From Trochalopteron elliotii (lineage: Eukaryota; Chordata; Aves; Passeriformes; Leiothrichidae), in the NCBI GenBank assembly GCA_024734555.1, contig JANPWX010000033.1, positions 7,426,313-7,490,312 of the forward strand: a DNA stretch of 64,000 bases. Direction: 5' to 3'. Shown in pieces: positions 47,051-58,167 of the stretch (the first letter of the stretch is position 1; each line of letters starts with the position of its first letter). The notes below the pieces were generated by a model. That model worked only from the letters and a program-made list of their open reading frames with translations, had not been told where the DNA came from and did no database searches. A program made the translations under genes and the position numbers.

Positions 47051-50000
47051 CCATACTTACTGTAGACATTGTGCAGGAGCCAGGCAGAGGACTCCAGAAA
47101 TGTGCCTAATGGAGAATTCCTGTCACTCATAAGCTTGTTGGAGTAACACCAGCTCAAAACCAGCTGACATTTATGCCAAAGTCGATGTTTTATCTAATAA
47201 GACAGAGCCACACAGGACACTGTCACCTAAGTGGGGAGTGTGCCACCTGTCCTGTTGTCACCAGCATGTCTCCACTAATCCTAGTCTCCACCAAAACTCC
47301 AGGCTGGGACTATCAGCACTGTCTCACTGCTCTGCCTTGAGCCAGCTCAAAGTGTGCCCACCAATCCTGCCAGACAGGCCTGATGATGCCCCTCATTCTC
47401 GTGCCTTGTCCCTGCTCTCTGTGCCAAGCCACATGGCAGGCGCTCTGGGAAGTCACAGCGAGGAGGAAATGGAACCAGTCTTCAGTCTACACTTCACTCT
47501 TGCCAGTGCCAAGCTCACACATGGCAGGGATCAGGCTGTCACCCAGCCCCTCCTCTTTGCCTGCATCTGCTCTCCCAGGGAGCCTGGGTCCATCTCATTG
47601 GTTTGAAGACTGCCAGAGCTGTCTGCAGTATCCCACAGCTCTTCTGAGTGTTCTTCCTCTGGTGTTCCCAAGCTCTGTCACGGCAGCTGCCCCAGGCAGC
47701 TTTTCTTGATAAGTTTGGCCTAATTCCTGCAGTGCTGAACCCAGGTGTCCCAGCCCACAGGGCTGGCTCTGACCTTGGGTGACACACAGGCAGGGAAGGA
47801 CAGCCCCTTGCCCTGTACCCTGTCACCTGTCATCCTGCCCATGCTCCATTCCTGACCTGTTTCTGTGGACTTCCTTCCTTGTGTATTTAACCCTGTCCTT
47901 AAGAACAATCAAATTCCTGCTCTCCTGAAATAGCCAGTGGATTCAGTGGTGAGAATTTGGAGTGTGGTGAGTTTCTGTCCCCTCAGGCAGTTGACACCCA
48001 CCAGCCAGTGGCCAGATCCATGACACACAACATTCTCCCTGGCATTTCACCTGTTACCAGGTGGGCAAGGAGGACAGCAGGTTCAGCCAGCTGGGCTCAC
48101 CTCCTGCTGGAGGGGGGCTGCTTTCAGAGAATACAGACCTTTAGCCAAAGGGAGATGGATGTGACCTGGAGTGTTATTACAACAATCTTACCATTTTTAT
48201 TTCCTAAAATATTTCAAAAAGTGAATGACCCAAGGTCACTAAACTTTCTAAAGAGATTAGTGCAGGTATTTCCAGACATCTATCAGAAACCAAGTCACCA
48301 TGACTGCCGATGACTAGAGGAGAGCACAGGTTGGCAAACAGTAAATTGTCCTGGTTTATTTCCCTTCAGATTTTTTGCTGAGGTTTCCTAGTTCTTCATG
48401 TCTAATTTGATGGCCATATTACCTAAAATTAGAGTTGAATAAGAGGTACCCTTACCCTTTTATCACCCTATCTGATATGAAGAATGAGTTTAACTTTTGA
48501 GAAATATCATGAAGATAGATAACTGTATAACTTGGGTTCTTTAAATCAGTTTCTGATTTAAGAATTGTAACTTTTGGGGACCACTTTTGTTTGCCTGTAA
48601 TATTCAAGAGACATGCAAAGATTATTTAATAGTTGTAGGCTGCAGAAGTACAACCTCACCCATAATCCATGAAAGGGACCCTACAGAGCATCTTTGCCAC
48701 TCCCCTGAACAGCAGCATCACCCCTGGTGTGCCCTGAGCAATGAACACAATGTAGGCAATGATATTGGTGCTGGCCAGGGCTCTCAGAGGGTTTTCCAGG
48801 CCAGCAGCCCCAGTGCTGTGTAGGACAGGGATGGCACATCCACTGCCAGAGTAAGCACTTGTTCCCAGGAGGACCCTGTTTTTAGGGGCCACACAGCAGC
48901 ACCAGACACTGCTGATCCTCGCAAAAGTATGACACAAACTGATACAGCAGGATTAGATTGGAATTTTTTTTGTCATTCTTTTTGCTTTGTTTCAGTGTGG
49001 GAGAAAAAAAAAACAACCATCAAGCCAGAGTTAACATGATCAAGGTGTGAACGTGAGCAGCCCAGAATGCTGTGAATCACATAAAAGATTTGATCACAGT
49101 CAATATCAGCTGCTGAGCTATAATAGCTTTTGTGACTCTCCTAACAGGATTTTAATTTTATGTTTATTATTTGGGGACCAGCAAAGCACGGGAAATGCCC
49201 TTGTGGTGGTGCAGGCCCCCTTCCCTCTGTTCTCTGGAAGGCTGGGAAGACTCAAGTGCAAAGCAAGCTGACTTTCAGCATTTTCAATTTTTGCTTGTGT
49301 TCCCCAGGCTTGGCAGGAGAGAGTGAACTTAATTAAAATCAATGGAGAAACAGAACGGAATAAATCACAATATGAATATTCTTGGAGCCTTCATCGAAGC
49401 GCAGCACATGGCTCTGCCAGCACTCAAACAGTGACTCCTTCAAGGCTGGAGGAGCCTCTGGCCCTCTATTGTCTCCAACAGCATCAGCTCCTGGAGCACA
49501 GCAGCCCCACTGCAGAGGCTGTGCCCTCCATCCCTCGCTCACCCTGCCAGGACACGGGAAGCAGGCAGGCAGTGCTGCCATGGCCAGTCTGTGTGAGCTG
49601 TCCCAGGCACACAGCTCCTCCTCCAGCACCCCTGGCCTCAGACTCAGCCCTGCCCCACTGCCCAGCATGGTCCCTTGTGTAGAGGGTCTGCCACCCTGGG
49701 CTTGACAGGCCCCAGGTCTGCTTCCAGCAGGGAAGAGAAATTGTCAGGTTCTTCTCCTCAGTCAGGAAACTTGGTTTGGCAGAGCCTGTTTTCCACAGCC
49801 ACACACAACATCGTCCTCCCCATGCCAGCAATACCTGGGACACTGCAGAGCCAGAGCTGGGGACACTTGGAGGGGCCAAGAGCAGGGGTTGCTCTTCATG
49901 GTGGCTCAGGTTCTGAGCCCCACCACAGACCATGAACAGGTCAGGAAATGAGAGCAAAAGAAGAGGGGAAAGAAGAAGGAGAAGGAGATACTTGGGAGGG

Positions 50001-50640
50001 AACCACCAGCCCCAGTCCCTAGTTATTCCCAAATAGGCTGTTTAAGGGTAATCTTGGATTGCTTTTCAGAAGCAAATAACAGCTTTTTAGAGTCACCTGC
50101 CAGCAGGTGTATGTACTTTAAAGCTTTTCGACATCAGAATGGAATTGCCATGTATAGTGTGCAGAGTGGTTAGCACCAGCAGGTTAGAGGAGGGCCAGGA
50201 GAGCCTCACTCCAGGCTGGCCCCACATCAGGGGTGGCAGTGCTTGCCATCCACATGCCCACGGGGGCTCTGCTCGGGGCATCCAGGTGTCCACCCCAGAC
50301 AAGAGCAGATTCTCCATCACTGCAGCCTCCTCAATAGCCATTTTTCCAAACTGCTCTGACTGTTACAAGCACTGTATAAAGCCACAAAGCTGTCAGCTTG
50401 TGCCCCTGCAGCAGGGGAGAGCCCTTGGCTCAGTGAGCACCATGGGAAACCCCAGAGCCTCAGGCAGGCCCAGGCAGCCTGTCTGCCTCGCCAGCCTCAG
50501 TCTGTCCTGATCTGCTTCCTCCTCACCCTAGGAACCTGCAAACAGCACCATAGCAGGGCTCAGTCCTCCCACTGCATTTAGCTGCTGCCACAGCTATCAT
50601 GCAAGAGCAACAGGGCTTCCTCTCTCCATACAGCCAGGGC
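47051..50640. other. Unannotated DNA
   Basis: 48170-48660 is AT-rich unique sequence. A good acceptor-like tract ends at 49307 before an open frame to 49682, but no donor or domain supports an exon. A 182-codon minus-strand frame (49484-50032) also lacks domains. Confidence 0.5.
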
Positions 50641-50850
50641 TTCAGATTTCATTAAAAAATTCATTATACCATTGTTTAACACCACATGCCAATCCCTTCC
50701 AGATGACTTAATTTGTTAATCACACTTTTAATGGTGGAGACTGTTAGAGCCCATGAGGGAGAGGTTAATATTAGTACCATTTAACTGTCAAAAGCTTTTC
50801 ATATCGTAAACCAGGCACACGGTCCAACAATAAACCCACAGTGTAATTGG
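50641..50850. promoter_or_regulatory. Candidate conserved regulatory element
   Basis: AT-rich unique DNA contains CATTAAAAAATTCATTATACC, GACTTAATTTGTTAATCAC and CTTTTAATGG words. It lies about 110 bp before the minisatellite that runs into the assembly gap. Confidence 0.3.
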
Positions 50851-50963
50851 CGGGTAACAGCCCTCCCGGCGCCCATAGCTCCTGGCCCTGACAGCAGCCC
50901 TGTGCACAGCAGGATGGCCAGAGACTGAGAGGCTTCTGCCACGTCCCCTGGCCCCTAGCCCCC

Positions 50964-51249
50964 GGCCTGGAACCCCCAGCACAGAGCCCCCAGCCCAGAG
51001 CATCTAGCACAGAGCCCCTGGCTCAGAGGCCCTGGCACAAAGCATCCAGCACAGAGCCCTCTGCACAGAGCCCCCAGCACAGAGCCCCCAGCACAGAGCC
51101 CTCAGCCCTGAGCTCCCAGCACAGACCCCCAATCCAGAGCATCCACCACAGACCCCCAATCCAGAACTCCCAGCCCAGAGCCCCCAGCACAGAGCCCCCA
51201 GCCCAGAGCATCCACCACAGAGCTCCCAGCCCAGAGCTCCCAGCCCAGA
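50964..51249. repeat. 15-bp minisatellite truncated by an assembly gap
   Basis: About 18-19 visible units of the type CAGCACAGAGCCCCC, with variants (CAGCCCAGAGCATCC, CACCACAGACCCCCA, CAGCCCAGAGCTCCC). The array runs straight into the N run at 51250, so its true length is unknown. The 15-bp period keeps frames open, giving repeated Gly-Leu-Gly-Ala-Leu-type peptides on the minus strand. Confidence 0.93.
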
Positions 51250-51649
51250 NNNNNNNNNNNNNNNNNNNNNNNNNNNNNNNNNNNNNNNNNNNNNNNNNNN
51301 NNNNNNNNNNNNNNNNNNNNNNNNNNNNNNNNNNNNNNNNNNNNNNNNNNNNNNNNNNNNNNNNNNNNNNNNNNNNNNNNNNNNNNNNNNNNNNNNNNNN
51401 NNNNNNNNNNNNNNNNNNNNNNNNNNNNNNNNNNNNNNNNNNNNNNNNNNNNNNNNNNNNNNNNNNNNNNNNNNNNNNNNNNNNNNNNNNNNNNNNNNNN
51501 NNNNNNNNNNNNNNNNNNNNNNNNNNNNNNNNNNNNNNNNNNNNNNNNNNNNNNNNNNNNNNNNNNNNNNNNNNNNNNNNNNNNNNNNNNNNNNNNNNNN
51601 NNNNNNNNNNNNNNNNNNNNNNNNNNNNNNNNNNNNNNNNNNNNNNNNN
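51250..51649. other. Assembly gap, 400 N
   Basis: Exactly 400 undetermined bases. The left edge is inside the 15-bp minisatellite and the right edge is unique DNA, so the array probably extends into the gap. The round number suggests an estimated or fixed gap size. Confidence 0.99.
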
Positions 51650-52015
51650 TGGCATGAGAGAGCATTCAGCAAGTACGTGGGCTGCTCCTGACTGTATTTT
51701 TCTTCCAGTCAATCTTTCACAGATTTATGCTGGAGAAATGGGAACATTAAATATCCCCTTGCTGTAATTCAGCATGCCGCAAGAGATACAGATTTAAATA
51801 TTTAGTAGCACATAACTGGCTAAAAGCCTCGGCAACATTTTAAAAAATCACTTTTTAATAAAACTGGACTGAAATATTCCCCACAGTTAGAATTTATGGC
51901 TTGTAATCGGCGTTCTTGTGATAAATAGGAGTGAATATATATTTATGAACAACAAATATTAATGAAGAAATAATACGGGAGCCCACCTTCAGGCCGCGCA
52001 GCTGCTAGTGCTCTG
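51650..52015. promoter_or_regulatory. Candidate conserved element, AT-rich half
   Basis: Unique AT-rich DNA begins right after the gap. It includes GATTTAAATATTTAG, CACTTTTTAATAAAAC, ATATATATTTATGAAC and AAATATTAATGAAG, with isolated CpGs retained (CTCGGCAAC, GTAATCGGCGTTC). A CTTCCAG acceptor-like tract ends at about 51709, but stops follow. It reads as a single regulatory block with the sequence to 52500. Confidence 0.4.
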
Positions 52016-52037
52016 CAGCATTCCTCGAGGAATGCTG
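52016..52037. promoter_or_regulatory. Perfect 22-bp palindrome with back-to-back TEAD-type sites
   Basis: The left arm is CAGCATTCCTC and the right arm GAGGAATGCTG, an exact reverse complement with no spacer. Each arm carries the TEAD (M-CAT) core, CATTCC and GGAATG, in inverted orientation around TCGA. It sits at the junction of the AT-rich and CpG-rich halves of the surrounding candidate element. Binding is inferred from motif identity only. Confidence 0.5.
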
Positions 52038-52500
52038 ACATTAGGCAAACACAAAGGCCAGATCAACAGTGCCATAGAGTGAAAAATCCAGGGGGAAAGG
52101 AGCTTGGCCGGGGCTCCGAGGGCAGCTCAGAGGCGGCTGCACTCGGTGGGAGCCTCTGCAGGCGGCAAAGGCTGAACTCGCTCCTCGCCGGCGATCGGGG
52201 AGCCCCGAACGTGTGTCTGAACCGCAGCCCGCGAACGCTCCAGCAGCGCTGATTTGTATCGGGGTGAGCCATCCATTTGCATGTGTTTCCCCGTGATAAT
52301 AAACCCGGAGGCAAAGCCCACAGTAACTGCTTCTCTCCTCCGCCCGATGGCAGGGAGAGATTTATCTCGGGGTGGTGATCTCGATTACTGCCTGGGCGCA
52401 GTACAGGCGGCGGCAGCATGCTGATTTCTCTGCACTTCACTCCCAGCAGGAGCAGTTTGGGTTTTAATGCTGGCCATCTTCTGCACCGAAACGTCAAATC
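52038..52500. promoter_or_regulatory. Candidate conserved element, CpG-rich half with octamer
   Basis: This is the most CpG-dense non-repetitive stretch of the right half of the window (about 52110-52240 and 52340-52415). It also has a perfect POU octamer ATTTGCAT at 52275-52282 and GTGATAATAAACC. The open frame on the minus strand (52063-52683, 206 codons) has no recognised domain. It could be a small CpG-island promoter or an enhancer. Confidence 0.4.
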
Positions 52501-55500
52501 AACACAAGCCAGACTGAAGAATGCCACAGAGTGGGGGATCCCTCCCCTCACAGAGCAGCATCTGCACCTGTGGGGGATCTGTCTGCACCCCAGCCTGGAC
52601 AGAGGAGAGGGATCCACCGGGTTCCCCAAGGTTTGTGGAGAATACCACAGCCCGTGGACTATGCAGGCAGAAAAGCTGTTCAAACATCATCCCAGGGGAC
52701 CAGCTTCAGGGAGTCAGATCCACAGCAGGAGCTCTTGGAGCAGCCATCACATCTCTCTGCCCCACAGGGAGGCTAGCGCTCGCCCCCACACTAGCAGCAC
52801 TGAAGAGCTACAGCAGCCAAAGGAAACATTTCCAACATTAAATAAAACAGACATGTTTATTGTGCAATAGAAGCTCTGTGATCTTGGAACACAATTTGCA
52901 TAAACAGACAATTTGGCTATAAACAATTTCAACTTTAACTGGTATTTACATATAGAACAACTCACTCAAAATACAATTAAAGGCCTTGATGGATTGTAAA
53001 ATGTCAAAATATTTAAAAGGCTACAATACATGCTTGGTTTATGTCTCCTTGGTCAGACATAAAACTGGAGTTTGTTTACATTTTCTCGGCCAGAGCCCAG
53101 AGCACAAGGGGCTTCTGGCTCCCTGCATCAGGACATGCAGGGATCAATTTGCTGGTTATTCCTTCACACAGGGAATCATCTCTGTTTTATCTAAGAACAG
53201 ATTTAAAATAGGGAAGCTATGGTTCACCTCACTGCTCCACTCAGTCAGTACAATATCCCTAAAAGAACCTGCAGGGACAGTTTTCCATATTGCCCAAACA
53301 GAGGCTGGTAGGATGGCATTCTTTCAAGACTGGGCTACTGCAGCAGAAGACAAGGCCTGGATCTCTCCCCAGGCTGCCTGAAAGCAGAAGAATCCCAAAT
53401 CAGCAGCAGCCTTGTCCAGTTTGGGCCAGAACCTCTATCTGTCCAAAGAAAGCATTTGACTCCTCAGCATTTACCAGAACAAAGGCCAAAACCCACTTCT
53501 CCCCACAGTCTCCTACTCACAAGCTCGCTACTTCACCCCCAAGAAGCTAAATACATAACACAAAGGGGAACAGCTCCAGTACCAGCAGAAAGTCCTCCCC
53601 ACCTCAAAGAGGTTGCTACACTGCTGTGAGATGTGGGAGATACGTGTCCAACCACCCTTGGAGAAGAGGTACAGAGCAGCTCAGGCACCCACATCCTGCT
53701 CTGCCTGGAGGAGGGTGCAGGCAGGAGCTTTGCTGGCATGGCAGACCTGACAGCTCAGCTCACCAGGCAGGAGCTTTGCAGCACATGGCAGCCAAGAGAG
53801 GTGGTGAGAACCAGGCTGTGCACTTCTGTCTGGTTCAGCTTCACACCCTCAGAGCTTGGCTGTCAGAACCAGCACACGAGTCACCCAGCCAAGACTCCCA
53901 ACTGCCAGGAGTGACGCATCCCTGGAAATCTCACCAGGCACTTGGTAACTTTACCCTCAAGTTCTCTGCCTCTTGCTGCACACTGAGGTTACCTGACAGG
54001 AAGAGGAGGATGGAGCTCAAGTTTCTTCCCAAACCACACCAGCCAAACACACCACCTACTGCTGAAACGATAAGCAAGAGCAATTGTCCTGTCTGATCAT
54101 TCTGAGAACATTTTGAAAGTGGCTCACAGCATTTCTTCTCCTCAAGGTCAGATTCTTCAGGGACTGAACAATTCTGCATTCATTCTAAAAATACAGAGCT
54201 TATTTATAAACTGCCTGATATATTTTAAAGGGCAGACACTCCACATTTTACTTTTTATTGCCACTTATCTTCCATCTCTGCCATAGTTTTTATCCTCTGC
54301 TATGCCAAAGCACATCTCCTCGGCACTGCTGCTGTGTGGCTGACACGGTGGAACACTGTGAACTCAGTTAAGTGCAGCCCTTGTAATCTGTCAGAGTTCA
54401 TGGAGGGGATCCAGATGCTTTCCCAAATACCACTGAGCTTATAAAGCAAAGCAAAAACCCATAAGCAGTCATTGACCGCGGAGCTTAAAGAAAGACTGAG
54501 AGCTACACTCACAAACCCCACAACATCAGCCTGGGAAAGTGGTGGAGGAGCAGCTCCAAAAGTGAACAGGCTTTGCTTCTGGCAGAGCAGCTCCCTTGTT
54601 GGGAGTCTGTTCCACTCACAAGGAGCCATTTGCACAGCAACCTCAGGAGTCATGTATCACCCCAGAAACAGCTTCAAGCCATATAATTACAGAAACTAGG
54701 AAGTCTGAGAGACAAGTTGCTTGTGACACGCACAGCATGTGACACAGACACCAGCACATTTGGACTGGCTCTACATCATGGGATGATCAGTACAGAGATG
54801 GAAACCCACACAGTTTTCAATACCTGAATGAAAGCACTTTTTTTCCTTTATAGATTCTTGATAATTAACCTACACAATGCTTTTTATTTGCATTGATCAC
54901 ATTTTATAGTATGATTAAATTTGTATGGAAGCAAACCAATTAGTTTTGTTTTACACTTATTGAATCCACTTTATGGTCAGAGACATTAACTCTGAGTTAG
55001 TTAGTTTGATTTATCTAGCAGCATAAAGCTTGACAATCTGGACTCTCATATAAACAGTTTTAAAAGAATTATCTTTTTTGTTATTTTTCCTGCTTGGGAA
55101 AAAACATTAAACCTGGAGGCAGGTATGAAGAAGAAGCAAACACTCGTCACAGACTGGCCCTTCCCAGAGATTTCAAAACTCAACCTGTTTGCCTCCTGCC
55201 AAAGCCTCTGTTGAAAGGCACCACCATATTCTGCACAGAGACTGTCTCCTGGCACAGAGTGAGTGCCAGCACAGTGACCCTGTCCTGAGCAGTGAGTGCC
55301 AGGCTGTTTTAGAAAGGTCACTTTACCCACTGTTTGGGGACTGCATGTGGGCACAGGACCAGTGGGTGCAGTGGGTGTCCAAGATGCTCCCCCAGGGAGC
55401 CAAGAGAGTGTACCCAGGGAAAATTACCTATGGGAGAGCTAGAGGGAGAGCTCAGGAAAGTGAGCAGCCTGGGCACCCCATCATGCCCTGCAAGGATGGA

Positions 55501-55989
55501 AACCTGCTAAAGATGCCACTTCCCCCTCAGTCTCCACCTGGGCTCTGCCTGTCCTGGCTGGCCCTTGGCCTGTCCTGAGGACAGGAGCTCCACTGCTGTG
55601 GCAGGCAGTGGATAGGATGGCCCTTGTCAGAAGTGGGCAAGCCTTGCTGTACCCCCACCCAGCTCTCAGAACATAATTCTTTCCAGTGCTGTGTCACTAC
55701 AGAGATGTGTGTCAGCATGGGGCACACACCACGGCTGATGCTGTCCTTTGGAAGTGGCTCCAAGGCTGGTCCCTCTCTCTTTGTCACTTGGGCAGGGCAC
55801 ACAGTTTGGAAGAAATGACTGGCTGTGCTGGGGAGGTGCTCCTCTGCACTAGAGCAGACCTCTTGCAGCTCAGCACCAGAGAAAGGTCTCTGAGCCTGGC
55901 CTTCCTCCTGTGTAAGCATTCCTTAGCTTGAGACTGACCAGTCCTCATAGCAGGGCCCATCAGAAGAGAAGTTTTTTACTGGCAGAGTG
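52501..55989. other. Unannotated DNA
   Basis: Octamers occur at 52894-52901 and 54886-54893. 54830-55080 is AT-rich and unique. A small direct repeat (GGCAGGAGCTTTGC at about 53718 and 53765) is present. No gene or transposable element is recognised. Confidence 0.5.
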
Positions 55990-56250
55990 AAACTGTCATT
56001 GACACAGGGACGAATGGGCCAAGGAAGCTTTCTGGCACCTGGGCAGCTCTGAAGCCCAAACTCATTTGTATTCAGCAGCTACAAGAAAAAAGAATTTGTT
56101 CCCAGTTAGTAAATGAGATTTAGTTAATAAATTGGCACACGTGAGCAAGCTGCCAGTTGTTCCCATGCAATGCAATAAATGAAGAGATGAAAGCTTATTA
56201 TTTTGCAAGAAGGAGCTGTTTTGTTACAGGATGAGGTGCAGGAGAAATGT
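55990..56250. promoter_or_regulatory. Candidate AT-rich regulatory patch
   Basis: 56085-56230 contains GTTAGTAAATGAG, TAGTTAATAAATTGG, a CACGTG E-box and CAATGCAATAAATG in unique sequence. Confidence 0.25.
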
Positions 56251-57718
56251 TATTTTTTGGCAGGCAGTGGCCACGTTTGATGATCATTCATTTCATGGAT
56301 CTCCACGCAGCAGTCAGAATACTGCCAGGTCTGCTGAACTGTGCAGGGGAGCCCTTCCTGACAGCTCCATTACCACCAGACTCTCCCACTTCCTTGGCTC
56401 CTCAGGCAGGAGGGGCTCCTGTCACTGATGCAAGCCCCAGTACAACAACTACAGAAGAAGCCACATCAGGTTACCCTGTACAGCAGCTAGATAGGAAAAC
56501 CTGTTATGTTAGAATGGAAAACTGTCCCAAGAAGAAGGACATCTGGAAATCCTGGGAGCAAATCCATTATCAGGCTTATCATATGGGGTCCCGTTCCCTT
56601 GCTCCTTATTGATCCTGTAACATAAAATTCAAAAGTAGCATCTCCTACTGGATAAAAACACTAGTTGCTCTCTAAAACATCAAGCCTAAATATGATACTG
56701 AGACTAAATCAGCGACAGAGTTCTAAGCTGGGGAACAGAAGTGTAGTTTGAAGGACTGCATCCAACAAACAAAAGCAACCCAGCACTCCTCTGAAGTGGG
56801 TACAGCTTTGCAAGGTCCTTAGAGGACACAGTTGCTCCTCTCCCTTACAAAGGTCTCCTTGAGCAGCTTCATGTACACAGATTCCACAAGTGCCATTTGG
56901 CCAAGCCACAAAACACTTTGAAAGTCAAACCTTGGACTGGGAGCAGCACACCATCTGTTCAGGCCTGAAAGACAGGAAATCACTATCACAGCTACAATCT
57001 AATCACCATCAGCTGGCTGGCAGCTGAGAACACACGCTGGCTGGTGAAGAGCAAAAATGCCTATCAGCTGAGCCCTGCAAGAGAGAAATGAAGTGTCTGA
57101 TGGACTGAGGGAGAAGTACAAGAGTGGGTAGCTAAAACAAGGCTAATGAAAGAGGAGAGTGATGTGGTTCAGTGATAACCAGGGAGTATCTACACAAGGT
57201 TCCTCCACTTGCACCTACACACCTCTACTTTGTACCTCTAAGTTAAGCCTGCTTTGCCCTTGAAGAGTTTTCTCCCAGTCCCTATCTCAACTCATGCACC
57301 CGTGGTTAATTTTTTTCTCTGGGAAAGTATGGAAGATGTTCCATGAAAGGGAACATCTTATTTCAATCTACAGAAAAGTACACTTTTTTCTCATTCTCCT
57401 TCCCATCCCTCTCAGGGGAGAGCATGAGCAAACAGTTGCATGAGACTCAGTTGTTGGCTGGTGTTAAGCCATGACATCTCTTGTTCAAATACACTTGCTG
57501 TGTTTATCTCTTTCCAGAACCTTGTTATCCCAGGAGCATCTGGTCATGCACAGCTGTTGTGGATGTAGATACTCCAGACATACTGGGGAACTGACCCCAG
57601 GACACTTCTCCTTGAAAAGACTTAAATCCATAATGAATTTGTCACTTCCCTTCTGGGCTAAATAGTGAATGCCAAGGAAAAATACACTACTGCTAGTTAC
57701 TATGACATCCTACCTGGG
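56251..57718. other. Unannotated DNA with one hairpin
   Basis: A perfect 10-bp inverted pair, AAGATGTTCC (57333-57342) and GGAACATCTT (57350-57359), has a 7-nt loop and overlaps a TTCCATGAA STAT-type motif (57339-57347). Nothing else is recognised. Confidence 0.5.
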
Positions 57719-58167
57719 GTCACAGAGCCACGGAATCATTGAGGTTGGAAAAGCCCTCTAACACCACCAGGTCCAACCATTCTGCTGGCACTGCCAAAAC
57801 CATCACTAACCCTTGTCCCCAAGTGCCACATCCATATGTCTTTTGAATCCTTCCAGGGATGTTGACTTACCACTATCAGGAGGTGAACAACCCTCTCCAG
57901 AAAGAAATCTCTCCTAATTTCCTATTCCCATCTAAACCTCCCCTGGCACAACTTGAGGCCGTTTTCTTTTCTTCTGTCACTTGTTACCTGGGGGAGGAGC
58001 CCAGGTAACCACTACCTGGCTCTGCCCTCCTGTCAGGGAGCTGTGCAGAGCAACAAGGTTCCCCCTGAGCCTCCTTTTCTCCAGGCTGAGCTCCCCCAGC
58101 TGCTCCTCAGACTGGTGCTCCAGGCCCTTCCCCAGCTCCATTCCATTCTCTGGACCTGGCCTGCTGC
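57719..58167 (-). mobile_element. CR1 LINE, 5'-truncated 3' fragment
   Basis: A second CR1 copy in minus orientation, from a different subfamily than the 31.5-kb copy. The 3' end is on the left: CACAGAGCCACGGAATCATT followed by GAGGTTGGAAAAG. Further in are CCCCAAGTGCCACATC, CTAAACCTCCCCTGGC and CCTGAGCCTCCTTTTCTCC, in the order found in the family. No intact ORF2 frame remains. It ends abruptly at about 58167 in the way truncated CR1 copies do. Boundaries are good to about 10 bases. Confidence 0.9.

Noticed and set aside
49291..49682. Possible exon after an acceptor-like tract ending at 49307
   Set aside because: No convincing donor within the open frame and no recognisable peptide.
51004..51712. 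Open frames of 187-229 codons across the N gap
   Set aside because: They are open only because N codons are not stops and the 15-bp repeat preserves frame.
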